Shown here piece after piece: positions 18,087 to 30,554 of a stretch of DNA of 64,000 nt. Every line of letters starts with the position of its first letter. Within the stretch, counting starts at the first letter, position 1. The translations under genes were made by a program, and so were the position numbers. The stretch lies in NCBI RefSeq assembly GCF_019795155.1, contig NZ_JAILYN010000012.1:32279-96278 (forward strand), written 5' to 3'. Under the pieces are notes generated by a model. It saw only the letters and a list, made by a program, of their open reading frames with translations. It ran no database searches and was not told the DNA's origin. The DNA is from Marinobacterium arenosum. Lineage in GTDB: Bacteria > Pseudomonadota > Gammaproteobacteria > Pseudomonadales > Balneatricaceae.

Positions 18087-18393
18087 ACTGACCTCCTTTG
18101 CCAGTCGGCGTTTCTAGCAGGCTGTCGGACTGTTACGCCGTAGATTGGTGCTAAGTCCGGCAGGCTGCCTGACACTGGAGATCAGCATAAGGCGGGGCAA
18201 CTGAATTGGGTGTGAATGCAAGCTTGCAGCTAGATTGAGCGGTGTTGGTATTTTGGGTTCTTCACGCTTTAGCGGGAAAGTCTTGAACCCGTTGATGACA
18301 CTTTGAGCGTCAAGTGTCAGGCAATTTGCAGCCCGGTTGATATGCTCTTTGGTGTTGCCGGTGACTGATCATGGCGCCGATGGGACCGTCTTT

Positions 18394-18420
18394 GGTCGCG
18401 GATAAATCCCCTCCTACAAG
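18394..18420. repeat. Dispersed intergenic repeat GGTCGCGGATAAATCCCCTC type
   Basis: The word GGTCGCGGATAAATCCCCTC continuing into CTACAAG occurs here. Its reverse complement lies at 51167-51190, with one changed base at the outer end. Both copies are intergenic and surrounded by the same family of GC-rich words, which marks a REP-like element. Confidence 0.8.
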
Positions 18421-18593
18421 GACTGCGCCTCCTAGCCGCTCGCTCCGCGGGCGACGTCTTAACCATGTCGCGGTCAGCATGCCAGGTCCGCTGTTACAGG
18501 GGGCGTGCTGCGGCCGTTCAGGGCGGGAATAGCGGCAAGTATATGGCTGGCGTAAATGGTTCTGCCGTAACCCGCGACGAACCACAACGGAAT

Positions 18594-18623
18594 CTTGTAG
18601 GGTGGGCACGTTTTTGTGCCCAC
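18594..18623. repeat. Dispersed palindromic repeat, copy 2 (GTGGGCAC hairpin)
   Basis: CTTGTAGG, then GTGGGCAC, a GTTTTT loop and GTGCCCAC; the flank continues as in the copy at 1088-1118 read on the other strand. Confidence 0.85.
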
Positions 18624-18661
18624 ATAGCGCTTATTGACCTGATGTAGCTCGATAATCCAAC

Positions 18662-18684
18662 AAAAAGGGAGGCGATGCCTCCCG
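18662..18684 (-). terminator. Rho-independent terminator of the chemoreceptor gene
   Basis: On the minus strand CGGGAGGC-ATC-GCCTCCC followed by five T, 12 bases after the stop codon. Confidence 0.85.
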
Positions 18685-18695
18685 TTCGGGTTCCG

Positions 18696-20684
18696 CTAGC
18701 GCAGGGTTTCCAGTCGTCGGGCGACGGTGGTGATCTGATCGCTGCGCTCCAGCAGCGCCTTGGAGTCGCCGGCGTTGTTATTGATCAGCTGGTTGATCCG
18801 TTCCACCAGGCCATTGAGCTCGCGGCTGATCGCTTCCTGCTCGTCGGCGGCCACTGCGATCTGGGCATTGCGGTCCGCCACCGAGCTGAACGCTTCGGCG
18901 ATCGCTTGCAGGCTGTCGCGGGCGTCGTTGACCTGGCCGACCGCCTGCTGGGTACCCTGTTGGCCGCACTCCATGCTGCTGACCGCCTGTTTTGAGCAGC
19001 TCTGCAGTTTGCCGATCATCTGTTCGATCTCGCCGGCCGACTGCTGCGACTTGGCTGCCAGCGAGCGGACCTCGTCGGCGACCACCGCGAAGCCACGGCC
19101 CAGCTCGCCGGCGCGGGCCGCCTCGATGGCGGCGTTCAGTGCCAGCAGGTTGGTCTGTTCGGCGATGTTCTTGATCACCGTCAGCACCGTGCCGACTTCG
19201 CTGCTGCCCTGCGCCAGTTCGTCGATCACCCGGGTGGTGTCGCCGATGGTGACGTACAGCTGGTCCATCATCTCGACCGCCGCATCCATCTGCCGCTGGC
19301 CCGCCCGGATGGTGTCGGCCACCGACGCGCTGGTGCCGTTGGCCTGCTCGGCGTTGCGTGCCACCTCCTGGGAGGCGATGCCCAGCTGTTGGGTGCTGCT
19401 GGCGATGATAGCGTTCTCTTCGCTGAGCTTGGCCGCGGCATTGGTGAATTCTTCGCTAAAGTTGCGCAACCCGATCGCCTGCTCTACCAGCTGGTGGGAT
19501 TCGCCGTGCACGCTGTTGACCAGGCCGTGCAGCTTGTCGGCGTAGGCGTTGACCGCCGTGCGCAGCTGGCCGATCTCGTCCGGCCGATCGACGCTCAGCT
19601 GTTGGTCGTTATTGATATCGCCTTCGGTCAACTCCTCGATCTGAACCCGGGTATGGTTGATCAGCTTGAGCAATCCTTTCAGGTAGGAGAACGCCAGCAG
19701 CAGCACCAAGATCATCGGGCCGCCGACAATCAGCATCAGTTCGCCGTTGATATCGTCGGCCAGCCCCTCGATCTGGCTGAGCGGGGTTACCAGCGCCAGC
19801 GTCCAGCCGGTCTCCGGCATCCGGTACAGGTCGATCCGCGCGCCTTCGTCGAACTGCGGGTCATGTTCGATGGTCAGGCTGCGATGTTGCCCGGTGCCGG
19901 CGTTGCCCAGCTGTTGCAGGGCGGGGCGCAGCCAGGGGGCTTGTTGGCGCAGTTCGTCCAGCGTGGTGAGACTGCCGCGGGTGCGGGCTGACAGTTGCTT
20001 GTCCGGGAAGCCCAGCAGCTGGCCGTCGCTGTCCAGCGCGAAGGCGTAGCTACCGGTCTCGTCGGCCAGCTGGTCGAGGAACTGCTCCACCGCGTCCAGC
20101 GTCATATCGATGGTGCTGACGCCGTAGAATTTTCCGTCGCGCTGCATGGCGACGGTGCAGGTGATCATCGAGACGTTGGTGGCCGGGTCGAAATAGGCCG
20201 CCGACCAGCCGCAACGGCCGGCCGGCAACGTGCGGCCGACCTGGTACCAGGCCTCGTTGTGGTAACCCAGTTCGTTGAAGTCATCCAGGTAGCCCAACTG
20301 GCCGTTGCTGCGGGCCCAGAAGAAACTGCGCTTGTCGACCTTCGGATCGAAGGCGCCGGGCTCCGGCCAGATGCCGCCACCGGCAATGCCCGCATCGCCG
20401 TGCTTGTCGATCATCGCCGGCAAGGCCGATTTGGTCAGCGCGACATCCTTCGGCATATTGGCGGCGCTGTCGGCCAGCGCCACGGTCAGCGCCTCGATCT
20501 CCCGTATCCGGCCGTTGAGCCGCTGCATAATGGTCTGGGCGCGCTGTTCGATCAGCTGCCCGTTCAGAGACACCAGCTGGGGCTTGGCCCGCCACTGGAT
20601 CACCGCCCAGACGCTGACCAGCAGCAGCGCCAGCACGATGACCGATCCAATCTGAATTTTTCGTTGAATATTGAGCGTGGCCAC
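18696..20684 (-). CDS. Methyl-accepting chemotaxis protein with double-Cache sensor
   Basis: 662-residue transmembrane chemoreceptor. N-terminal helix at about 10-29 ([20 protein letters not shown]); a large periplasmic dCache-type sensor (about 30-320) with [15 protein letters not shown] and [21 protein letters not shown]; a second helix near 330-350; HAMP; and a cytoplasmic signalling coiled coil. The hairpin tip is [20 protein letters not shown], then [18 protein letters not shown]. The start is GTG, with GAAGGG about 10 bases upstream. No che genes are nearby, so it is an orphan receptor; the ligand is unknown. Confidence 0.93.
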   Translation of the reverse strand: MATLNIQRKIQIGSVIVLALLLVSVWAVIQWRAKPQLVSLNGQLIEQRAQTIMQRLNGRIREIEALTVALADSAANMPKDVALTKSALPAMIDKHGDAGIAGGGIWPEPGAFDPKVDKRSFFWARSNGQLGYLDDFNELGYHNEAWYQVGRTLPAGRCGWSAAYFDPATNVSMITCTVAMQRDGKFYGVSTIDMTLDAVEQFLDQLADETGSYAFALDSDGQLLGFPDKQLSARTRGSLTTLDELRQQAPWLRPALQQLGNAGTGQHRSLTIEHDPQFDEGARIDLYRMPETGWTLALVTPLSQIEGLADDINGELMLIVGGPMILVLLLAFSYLKGLLKLINHTRVQIEELTEGDINNDQQLSVDRPDEIGQLRTAVNAYADKLHGLVNSVHGESHQLVEQAIGLRNFSEEFTNAAAKLSEENAIIASSTQQLGIASQEVARNAEQANGTSASVADTIRAGQRQMDAAVEMMDQLYVTIGDTTRVIDELAQGSSEVGTVLTVIKNIAEQTNLLALNAAIEAARAGELGRGFAVVADEVRSLAAKSQQSAGEIEQMIGKLQSCSKQAVSSMECGQQGTQQAVGQVNDARDSLQAIAEAFSSVADRNAQIAVAADEQEAISRELNGLVERINQLINNNAGDSKALLERSDQITTVARRLETLR

Positions 20685-20923
20685 GATTGATCCCTTCTAA
20701 TGCAGCTTCTGGGAAACTTTGGAGAGTGATTACCGAACAGTAACAATTCTCCCTCACCGGCAAAGCCTGTATCGGCCACGCTAATGACGAACTATTACGG
20801 ATTGCGGGAACGGGAGTGGGCTTCGAGTTGATAGGTATGAGTTAACAGATAGACGTTAACAGATAGCAGAGGGTTCCACCGGCAAGTCGGTGGGGAGCTG
20901 CAAGCCCCGCCGGCCTTGGCACC

Positions 20924-21172
20924 TTATTTGTGGTCTTTTTGCTGCGCTTTGAGCTGACGGACCGAAAGAATCACGAAACGGACGTTATAGATCATGCCGA
21001 TCGCCAGGGCGGTCGCGGCGGTGACGATAAACAACTTGCCCAGTGCCGGGCTGTGCAGCCATTGACCCAGCCACAAGCTGAGGATGCTGATCAGTGCGAC
21101 CGGAATGCCGGTCTTCATAAAGCGCTGCATCCAGGGATCGCGACGGATCGCTGTGCGGTCGACGGTGCTCAT
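20924..21172 (-). CDS. Small two-helix membrane protein, unknown
   Basis: 82 residues. The frame is open much further upstream, into the ald coding region, but the ATG at 21172 with GAGAGG before it gives a sensible protein. A short polar N-terminus (MSTVDRTAIRRDPWMQRFMK) is followed by two hydrophobic helices (about 22-38 and 46-70) and a Lys-rich C-terminus (LKAQQKDHK). I do not recognise a family. It is downstream of ald in the same direction with an 85-bp gap. Confidence 0.6.
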   Translation of the reverse strand: MSTVDRTAIRRDPWMQRFMKTGIPVALISILSLWLGQWLHSPALGKLFIVTAATALAIGMIYNVRFVILSVRQLKAQQKDHK

Positions 21173-21257
21173 CGGAAACCTCTCTATGACGATGGAGCAG
21201 CCAGAGTAGGGGCTGGCCGGTGGCCCGGCAAGCCCCATTAGCGGAAAGGATAAGTTG

Positions 21258-22379
21258 TCACTGTTCGCCCAGCAGCTCGCCCAGCGGCGCCAGCGGCAAT
21301 TTGAACGCCTCGGCCACCCCGGCGCAGTACAGCTTGCCGGCGTGCAGGTTGAGGCCGTTGGCCAGGTGCGGGTCGTCACGGCAGGCTTGTTGCCAGCCCT
21401 TGTCGGCCAGCGCCAGCGCGAACGGCAGGGTGGCGTTGGTCAGCGCCAGGGTCGAGGTGCGCGCCACCGCTCCCGGCATATTGGCGACGCAATAGTGCAC
21501 CACCTCGTCGACCAGGTAGGTCGGGTCGGCATGGGTGGTCGGGTGGCTGGTCTCGAAGCAGCCGCCCTGGTCGATCGCCACGTCGACCAGTACGCTGCCG
21601 CGTTTCATGCCGTGCACCAGCTCGGCGCTGACCAGCTTCGGCGCCGCCGCGCCGGGGATCAGCACCGCGCCGACCACCAGGTCGGCGTCCAGCACCCGCT
21701 GTTCGATCTCGCTCTGGGTGGCGAACAGGGTTTCCACCTGGCTGCCGAACTGGGCGGACAGCTGGCGCAGCCGGGGCAGCGACTTATCGAACAGGGTCAC
21801 CCGGGCGCCCAGGCCGACCGCCATCTGGGCCGCGTTTTCGCCAACCACCCCGCCGCCGATGATCACCACATGGCCGGGCGCCACCCCAGGCACCCCGCCG
21901 AGCAGCACGCCACGGCCGCTCTGGGCTTTCTCCAGACAGTGGGCGCCGGCCTGGATCGACATCCGGCCGGCTACCTCGCTCATCGGCGCCAGCAGCGGCA
22001 GGCCACCGTGCCGGTCGGTGACGGTTTCATAGGCGATGGCGCTACAGCCGGATTTCAGCAGCGCATCGGTCTGCGGCCGATCGGCCGCCAGATGCAGGTA
22101 GGTAAACAGCAGCTGGCCGTTGCTCAATGCGGCGCATTCGGCCGGCTGTGGCTCCTTGACCTTGATCACCATCTCGCTGCGCTCGAAAATCTCCCGCGCC
22201 GACGGCACGATGGTGGCGCCGGCCTGGCAGTAATCCTCGTCATCGAAGCCGATCGCATGGCCGGCGTGGTGTTCGATCAGAACCTGGTGGCCGCGACCGA
22301 CCAGCTCGCCGACCCCCATCGGGGTCAGGCCGACCCGGTATTCGTGAACTTTGATCTCTTTCGGGACACCGATCAGCAT
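21258..22379 (-). CDS. ald: Alanine dehydrogenase
   Basis: NAD-dependent, reversible oxidative deamination of L-alanine to pyruvate and ammonium. 373 residues, the standard length. N-terminal [20 protein letters not shown], substrate Lys in VIKVKEPQ, and the Rossmann motif [19 protein letters not shown]; the C-terminal half has [20 protein letters not shown]. The open frame extends six codons upstream, but the ATG at 22379 has a perfect AAGGAGG 7 bases before it and matches the family N-terminus. No Lrp-type regulator is adjacent; the nearest is the mdeR-like gene 29 kb away. Confidence 0.95.
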   Translation of the reverse strand: MLIGVPKEIKVHEYRVGLTPMGVGELVGRGHQVLIEHHAGHAIGFDDEDYCQAGATIVPSAREIFERSEMVIKVKEPQPAECAALSNGQLLFTYLHLAADRPQTDALLKSGCSAIAYETVTDRHGGLPLLAPMSEVAGRMSIQAGAHCLEKAQSGRGVLLGGVPGVAPGHVVIIGGGVVGENAAQMAVGLGARVTLFDKSLPRLRQLSAQFGSQVETLFATQSEIEQRVLDADLVVGAVLIPGAAAPKLVSAELVHGMKRGSVLVDVAIDQGGCFETSHPTTHADPTYLVDEVVHYCVANMPGAVARTSTLALTNATLPFALALADKGWQQACRDDPHLANGLNLHAGKLYCAGVAEAFKLPLAPLGELLGEQ

Positions 22380-22724
22380 GCGAAACCTCCTTGCCATGGC
22401 AGCACCACTGGGAATGAAAGAGTCCGGCCAGACCAGCGGGCCGGTGTTTCAAGTGTAGACAAGGAGTTGGCTGAACTTGGTGCAAACGGCTGTCCTTCGT
22501 TATGATCGGCCACGCCAGGCAGGCTCCAAGGAGTCTCGCCAGATGGGCCGGGGGTTCTGGTATACTCGGGAGGAAGCGACGACCGTCCGGCGATCTCAGG
22601 CTAACGACGACCGGTCGGCGATCCGATAACACACTGACTATAAAAGGCTGCCGGCAGGATGCTGCCCGACGCCGATTGAAGACAGATACACTGACATATA
22701 AGCCAAGACTCGAGGGATCAGTTC
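22380..22724. other. Divergent ald-ilvD intergenic region with a direct repeat
   Basis: 345 bases between divergent starts. A near-perfect 20-bp direct repeat, CGACGACCGTCCGGCGATCT (22577-22596) and CGACGACCGGTCGGCGATCC (22605-22624), with a 28-bp period, lies about 100 bases before ilvD. It could be paired binding sites for a regulator. A TATAAA word at 22639-22644 is a possible -10 element for ilvD; no good -35 was seen. Confidence 0.55.
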
Positions 22725-24557
22725 ATGCCCCAGTATCGCTCCAAGACATCCACTGCCGGCCGTAACATGGCCGGCGCCCGCGCGCTTTGGCGTGCCACCG
22801 GTATGAAGGATGAAGATTTCCACAAGCCGATCATCGCGGTCGCCAACTCCTTTACCCAGTTTGTGCCGGGCCATGTCCACCTGAAGGACATGGGTCAGCT
22901 GGTCGCGCGCGAGATTGAGAAAGCGGGCGGGGTGGCCAAGGAGTTCAATACCATCGCGGTGGATGACGGTATCGCGATGGGCCATGACGGTATGCTGTAC
23001 TCGCTACCGTCGCGCGACATCATCGCCGATTCGGTCGAGTACATGGTCAACGCCCATTGCGCCGATGCCCTGGTCTGCATCTCCAACTGCGACAAGATCA
23101 CCCCGGGGATGCTGATGGCGGCAATGCGGCTGAACATTCCGGTAATCTTCGTCACCGGCGGCCCGATGGAAGCCGGCAAGACCAGGCTGGCCGACCACAA
23201 GCTGGACCTGGTCGACGCGATGGTGCTGGCAGCCGACCCGGCCGCCTCCGATGAGCTGGTCGACGAGGTCGAGCGTTCCGCCTGCCCGACCTGCGGTTCC
23301 TGCTCCGGCATGTTCACCGCCAACTCGATGAACTGCCTGGCCGAGGCGCTGGGGCTGGCGCTGCCGGGCAACGGCACCGTGGTAGCGACCCACGCCGACC
23401 GCAAGCAGCTGTTCCTGCGCGCCGGCCGCACCATCGTCGAGCTGACCAAGAAATACTATGAACAGGATGACGAGCGGGTGCTGCCGCGCTCCGTTGGCCT
23501 GAAGGCGTTCGAGAACGCCATCACCCTGGATATCGCCATGGGCGGTTCCACCAACACCATCCTGCATCTGCTGGCGATCGCCCAGGAAGCGGAGATCGAC
23601 TTCACGATGAAGGATATCGACCGCCTGTCGCTGCAGGTGCCGCAGCTGTGCAAGGTGGCGCCGAACACCCAGAAATACCATATCGAAGACGTGCATCGTG
23701 CTGGCGGCATCATGGGCATTCTCGGCGAGCTGGACCGCGCCGGCAAACTGCACACCGACGTGCCGACCGTCCATGCAGCGACCATGAAGGATGCGCTGGA
23801 CGAGTGGGACATCATGCGCAACCCGTCGCCGGAAGTGGTCGAGTTCTATCGGGCCGGCCCGGCCGGCATCCCGACCCAGCAGGCGTTCAGTCAGAGCACC
23901 CGCTGGCCGACGCTGGACGGCGACCGCGAGAACGGCTGCATCCGCTCGATCGATCACGCCTTCTCGCAAGAGGGGGGCCTGGCGGTACTGCACGGCAATA
24001 TCGCGCTGGACGGCTGCGTGGTGAAATCCGCCGGGGTCGACGAGTCGATCCTGGTGTTCGAAGGGCCGGCGCACATCACCGAGTCGCAGGATGAGGCGGT
24101 CGCCAACATTCTGGATGACAAGGTCAAGGCCGGCGACGTGGTGATCGTCCGCTACGAAGGGCCCAAGGGTGGTCCGGGCATGCAGGAGATGCTCTACCCG
24201 ACCTCCTACATCAAGTCCAAGGGGCTGGGCAAAGCCTGCGCGCTGCTGACCGACGGTCGTTTCTCCGGCGGTACCTCCGGCCTGTCGATCGGTCACGTGT
24301 CACCGGAAGCGGCGGCTGGCGGTGCCATCGGCCTGGTGCGCAACGGCGATATCATCCGCATCGACATCCCGAACCGCACCATCGACGTGCTGCTGTCCGA
24401 TGAAGAGTTGGCCGCCCGCCGCGTCGAGCAGGACAAGCTGGGCTGGAAACCGGTCGAAGAGCGGCCGCGTAAGGTGTCCGCCGCGCTGAAAGCCTACGCC
24501 AAACTGGCTACCTCGGCCGACAAGGGCGCGGTGCGCGACCTGTCGCTGCTGGACTGA
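22725..24557 (+). CDS. ilvD: Dihydroxy-acid dehydratase
   Basis: Iron-sulfur enzyme converting 2,3-dihydroxy-isovalerate and its homologue to 2-oxo acids, the step before the IlvE transamination. 610 residues. Cluster and active-site motifs seen: [11 protein letters not shown] (about 122) and [19 protein letters not shown] (about 190-210), with [15 protein letters not shown] near the C-terminus carrying the catalytic Ser region. The ATG at 22725 begins [20 protein letters not shown], the family N-terminus. The gene is alone, with its own terminator. Confidence 0.96.
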   Translation: MPQYRSKTSTAGRNMAGARALWRATGMKDEDFHKPIIAVANSFTQFVPGHVHLKDMGQLVAREIEKAGGVAKEFNTIAVDDGIAMGHDGMLYSLPSRDIIADSVEYMVNAHCADALVCISNCDKITPGMLMAAMRLNIPVIFVTGGPMEAGKTRLADHKLDLVDAMVLAADPAASDELVDEVERSACPTCGSCSGMFTANSMNCLAEALGLALPGNGTVVATHADRKQLFLRAGRTIVELTKKYYEQDDERVLPRSVGLKAFENAITLDIAMGGSTNTILHLLAIAQEAEIDFTMKDIDRLSLQVPQLCKVAPNTQKYHIEDVHRAGGIMGILGELDRAGKLHTDVPTVHAATMKDALDEWDIMRNPSPEVVEFYRAGPAGIPTQQAFSQSTRWPTLDGDRENGCIRSIDHAFSQEGGLAVLHGNIALDGCVVKSAGVDESILVFEGPAHITESQDEAVANILDDKVKAGDVVIVRYEGPKGGPGMQEMLYPTSYIKSKGLGKACALLTDGRFSGGTSGLSIGHVSPEAAAGGAIGLVRNGDIIRIDIPNRTIDVLLSDEELAARRVEQDKLGWKPVEERPRKVSAALKAYAKLATSADKGAVRDLSLLD

Positions 24558-24616
24558 TCTTTTAGTACCAGCATCCTATTCCAGTCGCTAAGTGACTGGA
24601 ATTGATTACAAAAATA

Positions 24617-24649
24617 AAGCCAGTCAGTTAACCGCTGACTGGCTTTTTT
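24617..24649 (+). terminator. Rho-independent terminator of ilvD
   Basis: AAGCCAGTCAG / CTGACTGGCTT stem, 7-base loop, six T. A second dyad (ATTCCAGTC / GACTGGAAT, 24578-24602) lies just before it and shares the CAGTC core. Confidence 0.93.
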
Positions 24650-24711
24650 GTTTCTTTTATTGCCTTTGTTTCGGTCGTGCTCGGTCGGGTGTCGCCGAGT
24701 GGGGGCCCAGC

Positions 24712-24742
24712 CTTGCAGGGTGGGCACGTTTTTCGTGCCCAC
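24712..24742. repeat. Dispersed palindromic repeat, copy 3 (GTGGGCAC hairpin)
   Basis: CTTGCAGG, GTGGGCAC, GTTTTTC, GTGCCCAC: same hairpin and same orientation as the copy at 18594-18623. Confidence 0.85.
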
Positions 24743-24956
24743 GCGCGCTCGTTCACCTGTTCTAGATGTTTCCCGCTAACCGGCGATGAGATTTTTTATG
24801 GCTGCACGTAGAGGCCGTCTCGGAATCCCAAAAAGAACGCCTGTCGGCGTTTGGTCGGCTAAGCCTGCCCGGCCGGAACCAACTCTGCAGGGGGCGGTTG
24901 CCGCTCGGGGCGCCAACGGAACTGAAAGACTCGACAGATATAAAATAAAGAAAAAA

Positions 24957-26499
<1,543 letters not shown>

Positions 26500-26507
<8 letters not shown>

Positions 26508-26598
26508 TTGGATAACTCTGGTGTCATTAAGACAACATTCTAGTTGTTATCAATTAGATAACAAGTTTTATTTTTCCCTTTGAAATCAATTAGATAAA
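26500..26598. promoter_or_regulatory. Ladder of four NorR-type enhancer dyads
   Basis: Four 17-bp imperfect palindromes of form GTTRTC-N5-GATAAC: 26500-26516 (GTTGTC..GATAAC), 26520-26536 (GGTGTC..GACAAC, which fits the NorR core GT-N7-AC), 26546-26562 (GTTATC..GATAAC, extending to 8-bp arms TTGTTATC/GATAACAA at 26544-26564) and 26582-26598 (GAAATC..GATAAA). NorR is known to bind three such sites upstream of its target promoter. The first copy here overlaps the norR start codon. Assignment to NorR is inferred from position and core. Confidence 0.8.
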
Positions 26599-26600
26599 TT

Positions 26601-26618
26601 TTGGCACGTAAATTGATA
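26601..26618 (+). promoter_or_regulatory. Sigma-54 promoter of norCBDQEF
   Basis: TTGGCACG-TAAA-TTGATA: GG and the -12 dinucleotide are spaced by 10 bases as in the TGGCAC-N5-TTGC consensus, with GA in place of GC at -12. It lies right after the last NorR dyad and 64 bases before the first ORF. Confidence 0.85.
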
Positions 26619-26664
26619 TACAGGAGGCACTGAATAATTTTAACCAACCTGGAGGGGAGCAGTG

Positions 26665-26724
26665 ATGACCCCAGACAAACTGCATCGGCAGCCGGCCCGG
26701 CTCGAAGGGGGGCGGCATGGCTGA
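26665..26724 (+). CDS. 19-codon leader ORF upstream of norC
   Basis: ATG at 26665 preceded by a strong GGAGGGG (8 bases upstream) encodes MTPDKLHRQPARLEGGRHG and stops at 26722-26724, overlapping the norC start (26717) by 8 bases. The ribosome site is better than most in this window. Translation of this peptide, or at least translational coupling to norC, is therefore plausible. No homologue is recognised. It could equally be an incidental ORF in the leader. Confidence 0.45.
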   Translation: MTPDKLHRQPARLEGGRHG

Positions 26725-27163
26725 GATGTTCACCAAGGGCATGGCCCGCAATATCTACTACGGCGGCGGAGTGTTCTTCTTCCTGCTGCTGGTCGGACTG
26801 ACTTTCGACACCTTGCGCGAACTGCCGCAGCGTGATCACCGTGAGAATATCACCGAATCGGTGGCGCGCGGTAAGGCGTTGTGGGAGGAGAACAACTGCA
26901 TCGGCTGCCACAGCCTGATGGGCGAGGGCGCCTACTTCGCGCCTGAGCTGGCCAACGTGTTCGACCGTTACGGCCAGGGCAGCGAGGAGAACTTCCACCA
27001 GTTCATGCAGGCCTGGATGGCGATGCAGCCGATGCCGACCGAGGGTCGCCGCAAGATGCCGCAGTTCCACCTGAGTCAGCAACAGGTCGCCGATCTGACC
27101 GATTTCCTGATCTGGACCTCGCGCGTCAACGATAACGACTGGCCGCCGAACCGGGAGGGTTAA
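26717..27163 (+). CDS. norC: Nitric oxide reductase subunit C (cytochrome c)
   Basis: Membrane-anchored c-type cytochrome that passes electrons to NorB. 148 residues: one transmembrane helix at about 14-30 (YYGGGVFFFLLLVGLTF), then a periplasmic heme domain with CIGCH at 61-65 and the likely axial Met at 114 (RRKMPQF). GGGGGG lies a few bases before the ATG, inside the leader ORF. It is followed 3 bases later by norB. Expression should need NO through NorR and sigma-54. Confidence 0.96.
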   Translation: MAEMFTKGMARNIYYGGGVFFFLLLVGLTFDTLRELPQRDHRENITESVARGKALWEENNCIGCHSLMGEGAYFAPELANVFDRYGQGSEENFHQFMQAWMAMQPMPTEGRRKMPQFHLSQQQVADLTDFLIWTSRVNDNDWPPNREG

Positions 27164-28606
<1,443 letters not shown>

Positions 28607-28643
28607 GCGGTGACTTAGCATCAAAGCATCAACAAGCACTCTT

Positions 28644-28668
28644 GGGGCACGCCTGTGCCCCCTTTTTT
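28644..28668 (+). terminator. Terminator/attenuator between norB and norD
   Basis: GGGGCAC-GCCT-GTGCCCC followed by CTTTTTT, 37 bases after the norB stop and 33 bases before norD. It lies inside what is otherwise one operon, so it probably lowers norDQEF expression relative to norCB. Confidence 0.82.
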
Positions 28669-28700
28669 CCGAATTTACATTGAATTGAGCGAGGCCTGAG

Positions 28701-30521
28701 ATGGAAGAGTTTGTCGGCGCACTCTGGCACCGCCTGGTGACCCGCCAGTCGGCTACCGACTACCCGGACGCGGCAGTCGCCCTGGCCGACCTGCAGCCGC
28801 AGCTGGCGCCGTTCTTTCGTGCACTGGGCGGCTCGCCCGGTCTGCTGCTGGAAGGCGCCGAGCCGCGTGCGTTCCGGGCGCCGCGCCGGTTTATCCAGCG
28901 GGTCGCCGGCAGCCACAGCCGATTTACGGTTGGCTGGCAGGATGAACGCAGTCTGCGTCTGCCGCCGATGATCGCTCAGTTCGATGATCCCGCGCTGAAC
29001 GAAGCGCTCTACTTCTGGCTGGCCGCCCTGGCCAGCCAGCTACCGACTATCCGTCATTGGCTGGTGGACAACCAGCGGGTGACAGCTGAACTGCTGGCGC
29101 GCCGGCCAGGCCTGGCCGCCGGCTACCGGCGGCTGGTCGAGGCGACGTTGGCGCAGCGCCAACAGCTGCTGCAGCTGGAAGGCGCGGCGCTGGAGCGCGA
29201 ACAGGCGATCCGCCAGGCACTGCTGGAGCCCGGCTCGGTCAGCCGGTTGCCCAAGGCGGCCGGCGACCCGTTGCCGGTGCCGCTCTGGCTCTATCCGGCG
29301 CCGTTGCGTGATGTTTCCATCGCGGCTGAAGATGAGCAGGACGAAGTGACTAACCAGTCTGCCGCCCAACCAGAAAAACTGGAACTGGCCCGCAAGCAGG
29401 CCCGGCGTACCGATGACCGCAAAGAGACCGACGGGCTGATGATCTTCCAGCTGGAGGCGCTGTTCACCCGGGTCGAGCAGGTCGATGTCGATCGTGTCCA
29501 AGAGGAGGACCTGGACGACGAGGGTGCGCCGGACGATCTGGATATCATCAGCCTGTCGCGCCAGCGCCGCGCCGGCGCCGGCAAACTGAAGTTCGATCTC
29601 GACCTGCCGGCCCCGCAGCAGGACGAACTGGCCCTCGGCGACGGCATCCGGCTGCCGGAGTGGGACTACCGTACTCAGCAGCTGCGGCCGGACTACTGCC
29701 TGCTGCAGCCGATGCTGGCCGACGACGCCGAACCGGCGCCGCTGCCCGAACATCTACGAGGCCCGGCCCGGTTGCTGAAGAACCGCTTTGCCAACCTGAA
29801 GCCGCAACGCAGCTGGCAGCGCCGCCAGCCGCAGGGTGAGGAGCTGGACTTGGATATCTGGCTCGACAGCCTGACCCAGCCCGGCCGCAGCACCGAGCCG
29901 GTGGCCTGCTTCCGTCAGCGCCAGGCGGCGGCGCGGGATCTCTCCTGCCTGCTGCTGGCCGATATTTCGATGTCCACCGACGCCGGCCTCAATGCCGAGC
30001 AGCGGGTGATCGACGTGATCCGCGACAGCCTCGGTCTGTTCGCCGAGGCGCTCAGCGGCTCCGGTGATCGCTTCGCGATCTACGGTTTCTCGTCGATCAA
30101 GAACAAGCAGGTGCGCTACCACCTGTTGAAGAACTTCAACGAGCCCTACGGCGACCGGGTGCGCGGCCGTATCCAGGCGATCAAGCCCGGCTTCTACACC
30201 CGGATGGGGGCGGCGATCCGCCAATCTACGGCGATTCTCGAGCAGCAGAAAACCGAGCAGAAATTGCTGCTGATCATCTCCGACGGTAAGCCGAACGATA
30301 TCGATCACTACGAGGGCCGCTACGGTATCGAGGATACCCGCCAGGCGATCCAGCAGGCGCGGGCCAAGGGGTTGCAGCCGTTCTGCGTCACCATCGACGA
30401 ACAGGCCAGCGATTACCTGCCGTACCTGTTCGGCGATCGCGGCTACGCGCTGGTCAACGACCTGACCCGGTTGCCGATGCTGTTGCCGAAACTTTACCTG
30501 AACCTGACCGGCGCTCACTGA
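28701..30521 (+). CDS. norD: NorD, VWA-domain nitric oxide reductase activation protein
   Basis: 606-residue cytoplasmic protein needed for assembly or activation of NorCB together with the NorQ ATPase. The C-terminal third is a von Willebrand A domain with MIDAS motif DISMS (about 422), a Thr in TRMG and IISDGKPND. The N-terminal two thirds are helical and family-specific, with an acidic central stretch (QEEDLDDEGAPDDLD). GAGG precedes the ATG. norQ follows after 33 bases. The order here is C-B-D-Q rather than the Paracoccus C-B-Q-D. Confidence 0.93.
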   Translation: MEEFVGALWHRLVTRQSATDYPDAAVALADLQPQLAPFFRALGGSPGLLLEGAEPRAFRAPRRFIQRVAGSHSRFTVGWQDERSLRLPPMIAQFDDPALNEALYFWLAALASQLPTIRHWLVDNQRVTAELLARRPGLAAGYRRLVEATLAQRQQLLQLEGAALEREQAIRQALLEPGSVSRLPKAAGDPLPVPLWLYPAPLRDVSIAAEDEQDEVTNQSAAQPEKLELARKQARRTDDRKETDGLMIFQLEALFTRVEQVDVDRVQEEDLDDEGAPDDLDIISLSRQRRAGAGKLKFDLDLPAPQQDELALGDGIRLPEWDYRTQQLRPDYCLLQPMLADDAEPAPLPEHLRGPARLLKNRFANLKPQRSWQRRQPQGEELDLDIWLDSLTQPGRSTEPVACFRQRQAAARDLSCLLLADISMSTDAGLNAEQRVIDVIRDSLGLFAEALSGSGDRFAIYGFSSIKNKQVRYHLLKNFNEPYGDRVRGRIQAIKPGFYTRMGAAIRQSTAILEQQKTEQKLLLIISDGKPNDIDHYEGRYGIEDTRQAIQQARAKGLQPFCVTIDEQASDYLPYLFGDRGYALVNDLTRLPMLLPKLYLNLTGAH

Positions 30522-30554
30522 GCAGAACAGAATAGATTGTTACAGGACACCATC

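Larger units (their letters stand above)
18087..18695. other. 609-bp intergenic region with repeats and hairpins
   Basis: No credible gene. It contains a perfect 8-bp dyad (18296-18319, TGACACTT / AAGTGTCA), a copy of the GGATAAATCCCCTCCTACAAG repeat (18394-18420), a diverged CATGCCAGGTCCGCTGTTAC word (18479 onward), a GTGGGCAC palindrome (18602-18623) and the chemoreceptor terminator (18662-18684). The promoter of the leftward glycine-zipper operon should lie near 18100-18200. Confidence 0.75.
24558..24956. other. Intergenic region between ilvD and norR
   Basis: 399 bases with no supported gene. It contains the ilvD terminator, a GTGGGCAC palindrome (24720-24742), and a segment near 24830-24925 with words (CCTGCCCGGCCGGA, GGGCGCCAAC) that also occur near 1140-1220, suggesting a further low-copy intergenic repeat. 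No clear terminator for norR was seen. Confidence 0.65.
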
